From: JAFDYH01 sp049840875
Lineage (GTDB): Bacteria; Bacteroidota; Bacteroidia; Chitinophagales; Chitinophagaceae
Direction of reading: 5' to 3'
DNA: 64,000 nt
NCBI GenBank assembly: GCA_049840875.1
Contig: JASGJE010000011.1
Span: 1,238,094 to 1,302,093 of the forward strand
Part shown: piece by piece, positions 1 to 9,517 of the stretch
Layout: each line of letters starts with the position of its first letter
How positions within the stretch are numbered: the stretch's first letter is position 1
The notes under the pieces: generated by a model
The model's database searches: none
Told to the model about the DNA's origin: nothing
The model's input: only the letters and a program-made list of their open reading frames with translations
Made by a program: the position numbers and the translations under genes

Positions 1-591
1 ATTCAGGGCTACGATGTAGCTGCGATGTACTCGCATAAATCGTGTTGGGGGTAGCTTTTCACCGATGGCCTTGAGGGTAGAATGCACCACATGAAATTTT
101 TGAGACGTATGGACTTTTACATAGTCGCCCATCGCTTCCAAGAACAAAATATCGTTGATATCAATACGCTTTAGAACACCATTATCTCTTACAAATACAA
201 ATTCCTTTTCTTCAACTTTTACATCCTGCTTATTGCTATCAAGCACTTCTTTTGCCTTTTCAATTGCTTGTAAAAAACGGGCTGGCGATACGGGTTTTAT
301 CAGGTAATCAACTACATTCAATTCAAAAGCCTCTACAGCATAATCCGTTTTTGCAGTGGTAAAAATTATAAGGGGACTTTTATTCCCGAGGTTTTTGGTT
401 AATTCAAGACCTGTCATCCCCGGCATTTCAATGTCAAGCAGCAACAGATCAACAGTCTCTTTATTAACCTTGTTATATGCTTCTATCGCATTATCACATT
501 CGCCTTTTAATTCCAGTTCGTTTACCTGGCTGACTAATTGCTTCATAGCCATCCGGGCCATTTTATTATCATCAACGATGAGACAGGTCAT
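1..591 (-). CDS. LytTR-family response regulator, 3' end beyond window
   Basis: Translated by hand from the minus strand; 197 residues are visible and the end lies outside the window. An N-terminal receiver domain has the acidic pair D7-D8, the probable phospho-acceptor D53 in LLLLDIEMPGMTG, and the conserved lysine K99 in DYLIKP. From about residue 128 a LytTR DNA-binding domain follows (ILFLEAMGDYVKVHT, then RVHRSYIV). Such regulators are phosphorylated by LytS-like histidine kinases and bind direct repeats upstream of targets. No kinase gene is visible; it may lie to the left. The start ATG is the first in frame, and a perfect 17-bp palindrome lies 33 bp upstream. Function of the regulon cannot be told. 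Confidence 0.93.
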   Translation of the reverse strand, partial: MTCLIVDDNKMARMAMKQLVSQVNELELKGECDNAIEAYNKVNKETVDLLLLDIEMPGMTGLELTKNLGNKSPLIIFTTAKTDYAVEAFELNVVDYLIKPVSPARFLQAIEKAKEVLDSNKQDVKVEEKEFVFVRDNGVLKRIDINDILFLEAMGDYVKVHTSQKFHVVHSTLKAIGEKLPPTRFMRVHRSYIVALN

Positions 592-623
592 TGTGTAAAA
601 TTTCAGTAAAAGTAAAAACAATA

Positions 624-640
624 TAGTAAATGATTTACTA
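624..640. promoter_or_regulatory. Palindrome upstream of LytTR regulator (candidate operator)
   Basis: TAGTAAAT-G-ATTTACTA is a perfect 8-bp inverted repeat with a one-base centre, between the divergent LytTR regulator and the toxin-antitoxin pair. Position and symmetry suit a dimeric repressor or autoregulatory site; this is inference only. Confidence 0.35.
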
Positions 641-702
641 AACAAAAATATATCGGCCTACCTGTTATCATGTAAATATGAATATTCGAAATATTTATAA
701 AC

Positions 703-730
703 TTCGTATAAAATTGTAAATTTGTACGAA
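703..730 (+). promoter_or_regulatory. Promoter -7 box inside an inverted repeat, upstream of toxin-antitoxin pair
   Basis: TAAATTTG at 717-724 fits the Bacteroidota -7 consensus TAnnTTTG. It is embedded between TTCGTATAAA (703-712) and TTTGTACGAA (721-730), inverted copies with one mismatch. The antitoxin ATG follows 8 bp later. An inverted repeat overlapping the promoter is the usual layout for antitoxin autoregulation. No clear -33 element was found. Confidence 0.5.
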
Positions 731-738
731 TAGAAAAT

Positions 739-972
739 ATGCAGGAAAAATTAACCATTTTAATATCGTCGGAGCATAAAAAGTTTATAAAAAAATATGC
801 CCGGAGGCAAAACAAAAGTGTGTCTAAACTAATCGACGACCTTCTTTCATCTATTAAACGAGACGCAGCTCAAATTGATGATAAAGACGAGTGGATAGAT
901 AAAACGGCCGGAGCCTACTCTTCAGGAAAAAAAGATGTCTTAGCAGCACTTTTTAACAATCTCCGTAAATAA
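739..972 (+). CDS. Antitoxin-like protein of a PIN toxin-antitoxin pair (DUF6364-like)
   Basis: A 77-residue protein resembling the DUF6364 family: a short beta-strand start (EKLTILIS), then a ribbon-helix-helix-like segment (KKFIKKYARRQNKSVSKLIDDLL), then an acidic tail likely to contact the toxin. This is the usual plan of VapB-type antitoxins, which bind DNA as dimers and block the toxin with the C-terminus. The PIN toxin gene follows after 17 nt, and a symmetric site covers the promoter. Family assignment is from memory of sequence style; the antitoxin role rests mainly on the neighbour. Confidence 0.75.
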   Translation: MQEKLTILISSEHKKFIKKYARRQNKSVSKLIDDLLSSIKRDAAQIDDKDEWIDKTAGAYSSGKKDVLAALFNNLRK

Positions 973-989
973 AAGCCTTCGGTAAAAAA

Positions 990-1418
990 GTGAAGAAAAT
1001 ATTTCTTGATGCGAATGTTGTGATTGACTTTATGGATGCTTCGTCAAAAGATCATCATTATGCAAAAGATTGTATCAAAATAATACGAAAACACTTCGGT
1101 AAACCCGTGACTTCACCCCTGACACTTCTGATAGCTAATTTCATTCTGGGAAAATTTATAAAGAATAAAGAGCGGCACAAACGGCAAATGCAGCTTACAT
1201 TTTCAGAATTTGAAATAACACCAATCCTAACATCCTATATACCTGCTGCATTTCGCACGAATTTTACGGACATAGAAGATGGTTTGCAATATCAATGTGC
1301 GGCACATGCAAAAACGGATATCATTATCACGAAGGATTTAAATGATTTCTTCGATTCGAAAATCCCTGTCATTCATCCCCACGATTTTGTACACCGGTAC
1401 AAGCAACTTCACGGATGA
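990..1418 (+). CDS. PIN-domain toxin (VapC-like ribonuclease)
   Basis: A 142-residue PIN-domain protein starting at GTG. The N-terminus FLDANVVIDF carries the first catalytic aspartate (D7). Residues 94-100 (DIEDGLQ) match the central acidic motif, and residues 114-120 (TKDLNDF) match the third. Length is normal for VapC-type toxins, Mg-dependent endoribonucleases that cut tRNA or rRNA and stop growth. It is co-transcribed with the upstream antitoxin gene (17-nt gap). All expected acidic positions are present, so it should be active. Its RNA target cannot be predicted. Confidence 0.85.
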   Translation: MKKIFLDANVVIDFMDASSKDHHYAKDCIKIIRKHFGKPVTSPLTLLIANFILGKFIKNKERHKRQMQLTFSEFEITPILTSYIPAAFRTNFTDIEDGLQYQCAAHAKTDIIITKDLNDFFDSKIPVIHPHDFVHRYKQLHG

Positions 1419-1512
1419 GCCGTATCAATCGTTTGTCCGATTTTATTTCCTATTGTTCATCCTTGCCATTATTTCCGGAATTTAGCAATCTATAATCACT
1501 TCAAATTTTAGT

Positions 1513-2961
1513 ATGAAACAAAATCGCAGAAAATTTTTGCGTCGCTTCGCTGCCGGTACCGGCGCACTCGCAGCGGGCATACCAGCGCTTGCCAAAGTAA
1601 CAACGGATGAAAATGATCTAACAACCGATTCACCTGCGAATACAGGTGTACAGCAATTCAATATGTGCGGCTATGCAGCACCGAAATTAAATACAGTTCG
1701 CGTTGGTGTTATCGGGCTGGGGATGCGTGGTGGCAGTGCAGTAGAAAGATTGAGCTATATCGATGGGTTGGAAATAACGGCGCTTTGCGATAAATATCCC
1801 GATCGTGTAACCAAGGCACAAGCGACACTGCAATCAATGGGCCGACCAAAAGCAAAAGAATACAGCGGTGAAGAGGGTTGGAAGGCACTGTGCGAAAGCA
1901 AAGATGTTGATCTTGTTTATACTCCTACCCCCTGGCACCTGCATGCGCCTATTGCACTCAAAGCAATGAACAACGGTAAACATGCCGCGACTGAAGTGAA
2001 TGCTGGTTTAACGCTCGACCAATGCTGGCAGCTCGTAGAAACTTCTGAGAAAACAAAGAAGCATATGATGATGCTGGAAAACTGCTGCTATGATTTCTTC
2101 GAATTGCTTACGCTCAATATGGTTCGCAATGGATTATTTGGCGAATTAATTCATGCAGAAGGAGCGTATATCCATAATTTAAGCACGGATTATTTATTTA
2201 ATAAAAATGCTTACGCCGACATGTGGCGGTTGAAACAAAACATAGCACATAACGGCAACCTGTATCCAACGCATGGGTTAGGGCCAATTGCGCAATGCAT
2301 GAACATTAACCGTGGTGATAAAATGGATTACCTGGTTAGCATGAGCACCAACGATTTTACCCTCGGTAATCTTGCGAAGGAAATGGCTGCAAAAGATCCT
2401 TTCTTTAATGAGTATGTTGGAAAGACTTATCGTGGCAATATGAATACAACTTCTATCCAAACCAACAAAGGAAAGACGATTATGCTACAGCATGATGTTT
2501 CATCAACGAGACCTTATTCAAGAATTCATTTGATCAGCGGCACAAAAGGCGCAGCGCAGAAATATCCCGAGCCTGAACGAATTTCTTTCGGTCACGAATG
2601 GATGAAAGAGGAAGAAGTAAAAGCATTGTACGATAAATATTCTCCTCCCATTGTACAACACATCGGCGCCATTGCGAAAGATGTGGGCGGTCACGGTGGA
2701 ATGGACTTCATTATGGATTGGAGATTGATCGATTGTCTTCGTAACGGATTACCACTCGACCAAAATGTATACGATGCGGCAACATGGAGCAGCATCTTTG
2801 CACTCAGTGGTGCATCTGTAGCCGCCAAATCAAAAACACTGGAAGTTCCTGATTTCACGAGAGGCGCATGGAAAACAAACAAGCCGCACGATATGACGCT
2901 TGATGGCGGCGGCAATACAAAAGTGCGTGAGAAAGTAAAGAATGCTACAATGCAACAATAA
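1513..2961 (+). CDS. Exported Gfo/Idh/MocA oxidoreductase, GH109-like
   Basis: A 482-residue protein with a Tat-like signal (KQNRRKFLRRFAAGTGALAAG) and a Rossmann NAD-binding start (VGVIGLGMRGGSAVERL, about residue 65). The stretches TPTPWHLHAPIALKAMNNGK and NLYPTHGLGPIAQCMNI are typical of the GH109 branch, where a tightly bound NAD supports alpha-N-acetylgalactosaminidase activity by transient oxidation. Other exported Gfo/Idh proteins of Bacteroidota are uncharacterised dehydrogenases, so the substrate is uncertain. It stands alone and is followed by a terminator hairpin. Confidence 0.8.
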   Translation: MKQNRRKFLRRFAAGTGALAAGIPALAKVTTDENDLTTDSPANTGVQQFNMCGYAAPKLNTVRVGVIGLGMRGGSAVERLSYIDGLEITALCDKYPDRVTKAQATLQSMGRPKAKEYSGEEGWKALCESKDVDLVYTPTPWHLHAPIALKAMNNGKHAATEVNAGLTLDQCWQLVETSEKTKKHMMMLENCCYDFFELLTLNMVRNGLFGELIHAEGAYIHNLSTDYLFNKNAYADMWRLKQNIAHNGNLYPTHGLGPIAQCMNINRGDKMDYLVSMSTNDFTLGNLAKEMAAKDPFFNEYVGKTYRGNMNTTSIQTNKGKTIMLQHDVSSTRPYSRIHLISGTKGAAQKYPEPERISFGHEWMKEEEVKALYDKYSPPIVQHIGAIAKDVGGHGGMDFIMDWRLIDCLRNGLPLDQNVYDAATWSSIFALSGASVAAKSKTLEVPDFTRGAWKTNKPHDMTLDGGGNTKVREKVKNATMQQ

Positions 2962-3021
2962 ATAGAGTTGCTCATATGAAATGGAAACAACATCTATTTC
3001 AATAATATTTTCTTTTTAAAA

Positions 3022-3053
3022 AAAACAGCTTCAGATTATGAGGCTGTTTTTGT
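3022..3053 (+). terminator. Rho-independent terminator after the GH109-like gene
   Basis: AAAACAGC and GCTGTTTT pair around a short A/T-rich loop, with A-rich sequence before and a T run after. It lies 60 bp past the stop codon. The A/T symmetry could make it work in both directions. Confidence 0.6.
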
Positions 3054-3102
3054 TTATGCACTATCTTCCTCACCGATTCATTCTTTTTATAAAACTTCCT
3101 GC

Positions 3103-4557
3103 ATGAGAAAAATTCTTCTTTCCGGCATTTGCTCGGCATTACTACTCAACATTTCGTTTGCACAGAAAAAATCAAAGACAACCCCACCGATGAATGCCGA
3201 AAAGCAAGCTGTAATTGCTTCTGTGCAAAAGCATGAAAAAGAGCTGACCGAAATAAGTGATAAAATATGGGGCTATGCAGAAATAGCAATGCGTGAAAAG
3301 CAATCATCAAAATTATTAGCCGATTATGCTGAAGCACAGGGAATGAAAGTAACAAGAGGCGTTGCTAAAATTCCAACCGCATTTATTGCAGAATATGGTT
3401 CCGGTAAACCTATTATTGGCATACTCGGGGAGTTTGATGCATTACCAGGTCTTTCACAAAAAGCACAACCAACAAAAGAACCATTAGAAGCCGGAAAACC
3501 CGGTCACGGGTGCGGACATAATTTATTTGGCACCGGAAGCCTGGGCGCTGCAGTTGCAATTAAAGAATTAATTGCAGCGGGAAAATTAAAAGGTACAATC
3601 CGTTTTTATGGTACGCCTGCAGAAGAAGATCTTGCAGGCAAAGTGTATATGGCGAGAGATGGCGTTTTTAATGATCTTGACGTTTGTTTGGATTGGCATC
3701 CCGATTCTGAGAATAAAGCAGGTATACAAAGTTCACAGGCCGTTACAGACTTCAGTATTTGCTTTAAAGGTAAAAGCGCACATGCCGCTGCTGACCCCTG
3801 GAATGGGAGAAGCGCTTTGGATGCAGCAGAGTTGTTTACTAACGGTATCAACTACTTGCGGGAACATATAAAACCCAGCGTTCGCATTCATTATGTTTTT
3901 AAAGAAGCAGGCAAAGTGCCAAACGTTATTCCAGATACTGCATCTGTGTGGCTATGGATCCGTGATTCAAAAAGAAGTGGTGTAGCTGCCGTGGAAGAAA
4001 GAATGAAAGACATTGCAAAAGGCGCTGCTCTGATGGCTGGTGTACAATATGACATCAAACTGAATAATGGGTTGTATGAAATCCTTATCAATGAAACCGG
4101 TGCAAAAGCATTGCAATCGAATATTGAATTGGTAGGACCAATAACTTATACAAAAGAAGAGCTGGACTTTGCAGATAAGATAATGAAGGAATATGGAATG
4201 GAATCTGAAGGCATCAATGGCAACATCAAGCCATTGGAAACAACCAAACCTGATCCGGAAGGCGGATCTACAGATGTTGGTGATGTTAGTTATATCGTTC
4301 CCGAGATTTCTTTACTTGCAACTACTGCTCCTTACAAATCGCCATGGCATTCATGGGTTGTTGTTGCCTGTGGTGGTATGAGCATCGGGCATAAGGGAAT
4401 GTTGTTTGCGTCAAAATCATTGGGCGTTACAATGGTTGATCTTTTTCAAAATGAAAAACTAAGACAGGATATCCGTGCAGAATTTGAAAAAAGAAAAGGA
4501 AAAGAAGTTTGGAAAGCAATGCTACCGGATGGTCCGCCACCGGTGCCCGCGGACTGA
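3103..4557 (+). CDS. Secreted M20D-family amidohydrolase (AbgB-like)
   Basis: A 484-residue protein with a Sec signal peptide (ILLSGICSALLLNISFAQ). M20D metal-site motifs are present: GEFDALPGL, then GHGCGHNLFGTG, then TPAEEDLAGKVYM, with a later HAAADPWNGRSALDA in the dimerisation/lid domain. The family includes aminobenzoyl-glutamate and N-acyl-amino-acid hydrolases. The AbgB-like branch fits the C-terminal region (PEGGSTDVGDVSYIVP). The product probably hydrolyses an amide-linked amino acid in the periplasm; the substrate is not predictable. It is convergent with the next gene, with 6 bp between stop codons. Confidence 0.85.
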   Translation: MRKILLSGICSALLLNISFAQKKSKTTPPMNAEKQAVIASVQKHEKELTEISDKIWGYAEIAMREKQSSKLLADYAEAQGMKVTRGVAKIPTAFIAEYGSGKPIIGILGEFDALPGLSQKAQPTKEPLEAGKPGHGCGHNLFGTGSLGAAVAIKELIAAGKLKGTIRFYGTPAEEDLAGKVYMARDGVFNDLDVCLDWHPDSENKAGIQSSQAVTDFSICFKGKSAHAAADPWNGRSALDAAELFTNGINYLREHIKPSVRIHYVFKEAGKVPNVIPDTASVWLWIRDSKRSGVAAVEERMKDIAKGAALMAGVQYDIKLNNGLYEILINETGAKALQSNIELVGPITYTKEELDFADKIMKEYGMESEGINGNIKPLETTKPDPEGGSTDVGDVSYIVPEISLLATTAPYKSPWHSWVVVACGGMSIGHKGMLFASKSLGVTMVDLFQNEKLRQDIRAEFEKRKGKEVWKAMLPDGPPPVPAD

Positions 4558-4563
4558 TTTCTT

Positions 4564-7500
4564 TTACCTGATCAGCGTAACGATACCTTTCATTTCTGTA
4601 ACAACATTGTTTCGTTTGTATTTGCAAAACCATGCAAAGACAGCGGTTGGTGTCAGTTGACCTTTTACTGTACCATCCCAACCCTTGCTGTAATCTTTTG
4701 TTTCAAAAACGATTTCACCCCAGCGATTATAAACAGTTAAATGATACTCCTGTAAATTATACGCATTCACTATTCTGAAAACATCATTTTTACCATCATT
4801 ATTTGGCGTGAATGCAGAGGGGAATTGAATCACGCATGGCATGTTTTTAACAACGATGCTTGAGGTTGCAGTTCCACAACCATTATCAACCGTTACTGAA
4901 TAAGTACCTGGCTGGTCGACTTCAAAACTGTTGTTAACAGAACCATCGTGCCACTGATAGGTAGTAAACTGACCTGGATTTAATATCAACTTATCACCAC
5001 TGCAAATAGTGGTATCATTTCCCAGAAACGGATGCGGGTGAGGCGTGACTGTAAGGTTCAATGTCCTGACGCTATCGCATCCATTTACTGCTAAAAATGT
5101 ATCCTTATAAATACCGGTTGCAGAATAGCCAAGATAAGTTTCACCTTCACAAATCGTTTGATCTATTGTTGTAGTCGGTTTAGGTTTTACAGTAAGGTTC
5201 AGGGTTCTTATGCTGTCACAACCATTGGCAGCAACAAAAACATCCATATAAGTGCCGCTTGCTGTATGTCCGTCAAAAGCATCTCCTTCACATATCGAAG
5301 CATCCAATGTGGAATATGATTTCAATTTTACCGTTAAATTCAGAGTTCTTGTACTATCACATCCATTCGCAGCAGTATAAACATCAGTATAAGTGCCGGA
5401 TGTTGTATGGCCTGCATAGTTTTCGCCTTCGCAGATTGATGCATCTACCGTTGAAGTAACCTTTGGATTTACTTTCAGAATTGTGATTGAATTACTGGTT
5501 ACTTGTGCAGGCGTCGGACAAGCTGCATTACTGATCATATCACAACTAATAACGTCATTCTGATTAAGCGTAGAAGTTGTAAATGCCGAACTGTTTGTGC
5601 CGACATTAGTTCCATTTAATTTCCATTGAAATATTGGAGTCGATCCTCCGTTTACAGGTGTAGCTGTAAATGTAACAGGCGTTGCTATACAAACAATTTG
5701 ACCCGAAGATGATTGAATAGTAACAGACGGAGTTACCTGTGCACCGACAGAAACTGTTGTTGATGACGAAGAGGAGCATCCATTTACTGTCGCCTTTACT
5801 GTATACACACCACTTGCTGCAGGAGTTGCGGCAGTGATAACCGGGTTCTGATTTGAATTTGAAAAACCATTTGGTCCACTCCAACTATATGTTGCATTTG
5901 TAACAGCCGGAATCGAAAGATTCAGATCACTTCCCTGGCACAACGGGCCGTTGTTGGCTGCAGCGCCAATTACCGGAGAAGGGTTTACCACAATACTTGT
6001 AGTACCCGTAGTTATGTTCGAACATTTATCAGTAATTGTAACTGTATATGTTGTATTCACCAATGGAGATACTGTAACATTATCTGAATTACCTGCACCA
6101 TTGTCCCATGTGTATGTATAAGGAGGCACACCGTAGCTACCAAGCGCTTTCAACGTCACTTTATCACCAGCGCAAATTGTAGACGCAGAAACGTTGATTG
6201 AATTGAATTCAATGGTATGCCCTTCCACCATTATCTGTAATGGTTCTTCCGCACTCACGTATGTATCACTGCATCCTGAACCGGCTGAGCAATAATCATT
6301 GTAAAACTTAAGTATGAATGTCTGATTTTGTACCGAACAAGATGGTGCCGGAAGACAACCCAACAGAAAACTACTAAGGTCATAAAATTGACCTTGTGTT
6401 GTTACTTGCCCGGGTCCTGAATTCGTAGGATCGCTTGTACTCCAAACAGCGTTATTACCGGAACAGTTCTGTGAAGTATTAATTATGAAATGTCCCTGGT
6501 TCTGTGCACTCGGAGCATTGGCATTAAACCCAAACTTGTACGACACTTTTGTAAATGTGGCATTGGCCGGTAATGGAACAGTGAGACTATAGTCGCATGT
6601 TTTTGTTGGAGCGCCACAATTCATAGAACCTGTAATATCGGCCTGCGCCAGTGTAGCAGTAGAGGAAACAAGTGGATCAATAATCAATGGTCCGCTTGCA
6701 AGTTGTGATTTTATAAAGTCTGCAGCAAAAGAAAATGTGAGCTCGTTATCATGAACGTTATAATTGAAGTATTGCCATGAAGTTGAGGGATTCGTTTTAT
6801 TATAAAGCAAGCCACGGTCAACGCGAACGCTACTACCAGTATTATCTATGAATTCTACTACGCCTTCCTTTTGTTTAGAGTAAACAAAGTTTCCCTTACC
6901 GGAATTCTTAATGAAAACATCTTTAAAAAGTAAATTATCATATCCTGCAAATGAAAACTCTTTGACAATGAAATTCGTTTTTACAGCTCCGCGTCTTACC
7001 TGCATTTCGGCGTCAATGCCAGGGAAAATATTTTTTATAAAAACACCATCAGCTCCGGCTGTATAATTTTTCCAATTTGCTGAAGCAATTAAAATTTGTT
7101 TCCCCGCTTTTATGCCAAAGAGTTGCCAATGGTTAAATTGTATAGCTCCTTGCTTTGTTTGTATAAATGAATGTTGTTTTCTTACGTCGAACCCTACAGG
7201 TTCGTCCTGCTCAGTTGCCTGGTAAATGCCGTTTCCTATTGATTTTATTTTTTCATCAATCGGGTGCCATTTTCCATTTTTATTATAGTTGATCGCGCCA
7301 AGCGAGTAAACCTGGTAGAATTTACCAACTGAATCTTTATCTGTAAACCAACGGCTGTTTACAGTTCTTTTTTCAATTACCTCACTGGCGTTACTTAAAA
7401 AAGAATTTTTTGAAACGACAACACTCTTTGCAGAAGCTGAAAAGGAAGAATAATCAGGCTTGGATTGTTTTAAAACAGGGTAAAACGTTTGTGCGAATAA

Positions 7501-7575
7501 CTCTCTTTGCGGATAGCAGAGCGCTGAACAAAATAATAAAACAAACAGCTTGTAAAAAGCTGGCTTTAATCGCAT
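4564..7575 (-). CDS. Giant secreted protein with PKD/Ig-like repeats and T9SS type-B C-terminal domain
   Basis: About 1003 residues from the preferred start MRLKPAFYKLF, which is followed directly by a signal-peptide hydrophobic core; an in-frame start 26 codons upstream (7653) would spoil the signal. After a unique N-terminal region come Ig/PKD-like modules (residues about 480-720 counted from the longer start), three near-identical cysteine-containing repeats, and a final CTD with the type-B gliding signature (FPSAFTPNNDGKNDVF, then LTVYNRWGEIVF, ending in VTLIR). Known proteins of this type are exported by the type IX system and stay on the surface or are released, often as adhesins. Ligand unknown. 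Confidence 0.88.
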   Translation of the reverse strand: MRLKPAFYKLFVLLFCSALCYPQRELFAQTFYPVLKQSKPDYSSFSASAKSVVVSKNSFLSNASEVIEKRTVNSRWFTDKDSVGKFYQVYSLGAINYNKNGKWHPIDEKIKSIGNGIYQATEQDEPVGFDVRKQHSFIQTKQGAIQFNHWQLFGIKAGKQILIASANWKNYTAGADGVFIKNIFPGIDAEMQVRRGAVKTNFIVKEFSFAGYDNLLFKDVFIKNSGKGNFVYSKQKEGVVEFIDNTGSSVRVDRGLLYNKTNPSTSWQYFNYNVHDNELTFSFAADFIKSQLASGPLIIDPLVSSTATLAQADITGSMNCGAPTKTCDYSLTVPLPANATFTKVSYKFGFNANAPSAQNQGHFIINTSQNCSGNNAVWSTSDPTNSGPGQVTTQGQFYDLSSFLLGCLPAPSCSVQNQTFILKFYNDYCSAGSGCSDTYVSAEEPLQIMVEGHTIEFNSINVSASTICAGDKVTLKALGSYGVPPYTYTWDNGAGNSDNVTVSPLVNTTYTVTITDKCSNITTGTTSIVVNPSPVIGAAANNGPLCQGSDLNLSIPAVTNATYSWSGPNGFSNSNQNPVITAATPAASGVYTVKATVNGCSSSSSTTVSVGAQVTPSVTIQSSSGQIVCIATPVTFTATPVNGGSTPIFQWKLNGTNVGTNSSAFTTSTLNQNDVISCDMISNAACPTPAQVTSNSITILKVNPKVTSTVDASICEGENYAGHTTSGTYTDVYTAANGCDSTRTLNLTVKLKSYSTLDASICEGDAFDGHTASGTYMDVFVAANGCDSIRTLNLTVKPKPTTTIDQTICEGETYLGYSATGIYKDTFLAVNGCDSVRTLNLTVTPHPHPFLGNDTTICSGDKLILNPGQFTTYQWHDGSVNNSFEVDQPGTYSVTVDNGCGTATSSIVVKNMPCVIQFPSAFTPNNDGKNDVFRIVNAYNLQEYHLTVYNRWGEIVFETKDYSKGWDGTVKGQLTPTAVFAWFCKYKRNNVVTEMKGIVTLIR
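5040..5460 (-). repeat. Three in-gene repeats of about 47 codons
   Basis: The secreted protein contains three consecutive units, each with (D/Q)xxICEG, then G-x-Y-x-D, then (A/V)NGCDSxRTLNLTV. The two cysteines per unit probably form a disulphide. The units are clearly related at DNA level and could recombine. Confidence 0.85.
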
Positions 7576-7815
7576 ACGGAGCTTAAGTTTGATAATGGAC
7601 TGTCTATAATAACCGATTAATTCTGCGGGAACAGAATCAACTCTGGACAACAAAATAATAAATACTTTTTTAATATATAAGTCAATTCAAAGAAATAAGA
7701 AGGTTATAAAGACCTTTTTAATGCACTGACAGATGTCCTTCATTACCCATTGATTCAAATCCGTTAACATGAATAAATCTAACTTGCTGCTTATTTACCA
7801 ATCCGAAAAATTATT

Positions 7816-9504
7816 ATGACCTCATTCGCCATATCGGGCAATCTCGTCGATATTCACACGCAATCAATCTATCCGGCAGAAGTAACAGTAGAAAATGGAA
7901 AGATTTCAGCAGTAAAACCATTGCCTGTTGACTCCAGGCTACCGACTACAGATTATATACTTCCAGGTTTTATCGATGCACATGTTCACATCGAAAGTTC
8001 AATGTTGGTACCATCCGAATTTGCAAGACTTGCTGTTGTTCATGGCACGGTAGCAACAGTCAGCGATCCGCATGAAATAGCGAACGTATGCGGTATGAAA
8101 GGCGTGGATTTTATGATCGAAAATGGCAAAACCGTTCCGTTCAAATTCAATTTTGGTGCGCCAAGTTGTGTGCCCGCGACAATTTTTGAAACAGCCGGTG
8201 CAGAGTTGAATGCTGAAGATGTAAAAGAATTACTGCAGAGAGACGACATAAAATATCTCAGTGAAATGATGAATTTCCCCGGGGTTCTGAATAACGATGT
8301 ACAAGTGATGAAAAAAATTGCTGCTGCGCATAAATTGCAAAAACCGGTTGATGGTCATGCGCCGGGATTACGTGGCGATGATGCCAAAAAATATATAGAA
8401 AGACTTCTCGGAATTGCAGAAGGTCAAATCCCCCCTTTGGGGAGTGGGGGGGCTACCGACCACGAATGTTTTACAAAAGAAGAAGCGCTGGACAAGTTGC
8501 GATATGGAATGAAGATTATTATTAGGGAGGGAAGTGCTGCGAAGAATTTTGAAGCGCTAATTGATTTATTAAATGATTACCCGGATGACATTATGTTTTG
8601 TAGTGATGATAAACATCCAGACAGCCTTGTGCTGGGACATATCAATCAACTATGTGCAAGAGCTGTCGCAAAAGGAGTTGATGTTTTCAAAATATTGAAA
8701 GCTGCCTGTATCAATCCCGTATTTCATTATAAACTGGATGTCGGCTTATTAAGAGTCGGTGATCCGGCAGATTTTATCGTAGTAAGAGATTTGAAAGAGT
8801 TCGAATCGCTGCAGACGTACATCAATGGAGAGTTAGTGGCAGAGAATGGTATTTCAAAAATTAAAACCAGTAAGGCCGGTATAATTAATCGATTTGAATG
8901 CAGCCCGATAAAAAGCGAAGATCTGTACATCAATCGTCCCGCTCAAGATAAAATCGAGATCATTGAAGCATTGGATGGTCAGTTGATAACTAACAAAATT
9001 AAACAGGACATCACTCCTCTTCTTTCGGAAGATAAACATGAGTTAAAAAGTAATCCGCAAATTGATATCCTGAAAATCGTAGTAGTGAACAGGTACTCAC
9101 ATGCTAAAGTAGCAACTGCTTTTATCAGGAATTTTAATTTAAAAAAAGGAGCAATTGCATCATCTGTGGCACATGATTCGCATAATATAGTTGCAGTTGG
9201 TGTAGATGATGAGAGTATATGCAAAGCGGTAAACAGTATTATTAATCATAAAGGCGGTGTTAGTTACGCATCTGATGACAATGAAATGATAGTACCACTG
9301 CCCGTAGCAGGATTAATGAGCAACGAAGATGGTTATAAAATAGCTGAACAATATTCAGCTATTGATAAAGTAGTGAAAGGATCCGGCTGTACGCTGGCTT
9401 CCCCGTTTATGACGTTATCATTTATGGCGCTCCTTGTAATACCTCATCTTAAACTCAGCGATCTTGGTCTTTTTGATGGCGATAGTTTTTCTTTTGTAAA
9501 ATAA
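7816..9504 (+). CDS. ade: Adenine deaminase
   Basis: A 562-residue amidohydrolase of the AdeC type (adenine + H2O to hypoxanthine + NH3; purine salvage). Seen: metal-binding FIDAHVHIESSM, the HGTVATVSDPHEIANV segment, GHAPGL, TDHECFTKEEAL and CSDDKHPD, followed by the C-terminal Ade domain. Length is near normal for the family. An extra segment of roughly ten residues (GQIPPLGSGGA) sits just before the conserved TDHE motif and is encoded by a GC-rich palindromic element that I do not expect in orthologues. The frame is intact, so the enzyme is probably still made. Confidence 0.93.
   Translation: MTSFAISGNLVDIHTQSIYPAEVTVENGKISAVKPLPVDSRLPTTDYILPGFIDAHVHIESSMLVPSEFARLAVVHGTVATVSDPHEIANVCGMKGVDFMIENGKTVPFKFNFGAPSCVPATIFETAGAELNAEDVKELLQRDDIKYLSEMMNFPGVLNNDVQVMKKIAAAHKLQKPVDGHAPGLRGDDAKKYIERLLGIAEGQIPPLGSGGATDHECFTKEEALDKLRYGMKIIIREGSAAKNFEALIDLLNDYPDDIMFCSDDKHPDSLVLGHINQLCARAVAKGVDVFKILKAACINPVFHYKLDVGLLRVGDPADFIVVRDLKEFESLQTYINGELVAENGISKIKTSKAGIINRFECSPIKSEDLYINRPAQDKIEIIEALDGQLITNKIKQDITPLLSEDKHELKSNPQIDILKIVVVNRYSHAKVATAFIRNFNLKKGAIASSVAHDSHNIVAVGVDDESICKAVNSIINHKGGVSYASDDNEMIVPLPVAGLMSNEDGYKIAEQYSAIDKVVKGSGCTLASPFMTLSFMALLVIPHLKLSDLGLFDGDSFSFVK
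8430..8452. repeat. GC-rich palindromic element translated within ade
   Basis: C6-TTT-GGGG-AGT-G7 can fold as CCCC/GGGG or C6/G6 hairpins. It is read in frame as IPPLGSGG. It belongs to the same family as elements in argB and argC further along and uses the same reading frame. Confidence 0.7.
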
Positions 9505-9517
9505 TTGTTTCGACACT

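Noticed and set aside
5040..5460. CRISPR-like regular repeats
   Set aside because: These are three coding repeats of about 140 nt in a secreted protein, with no spacers and no cas genes.
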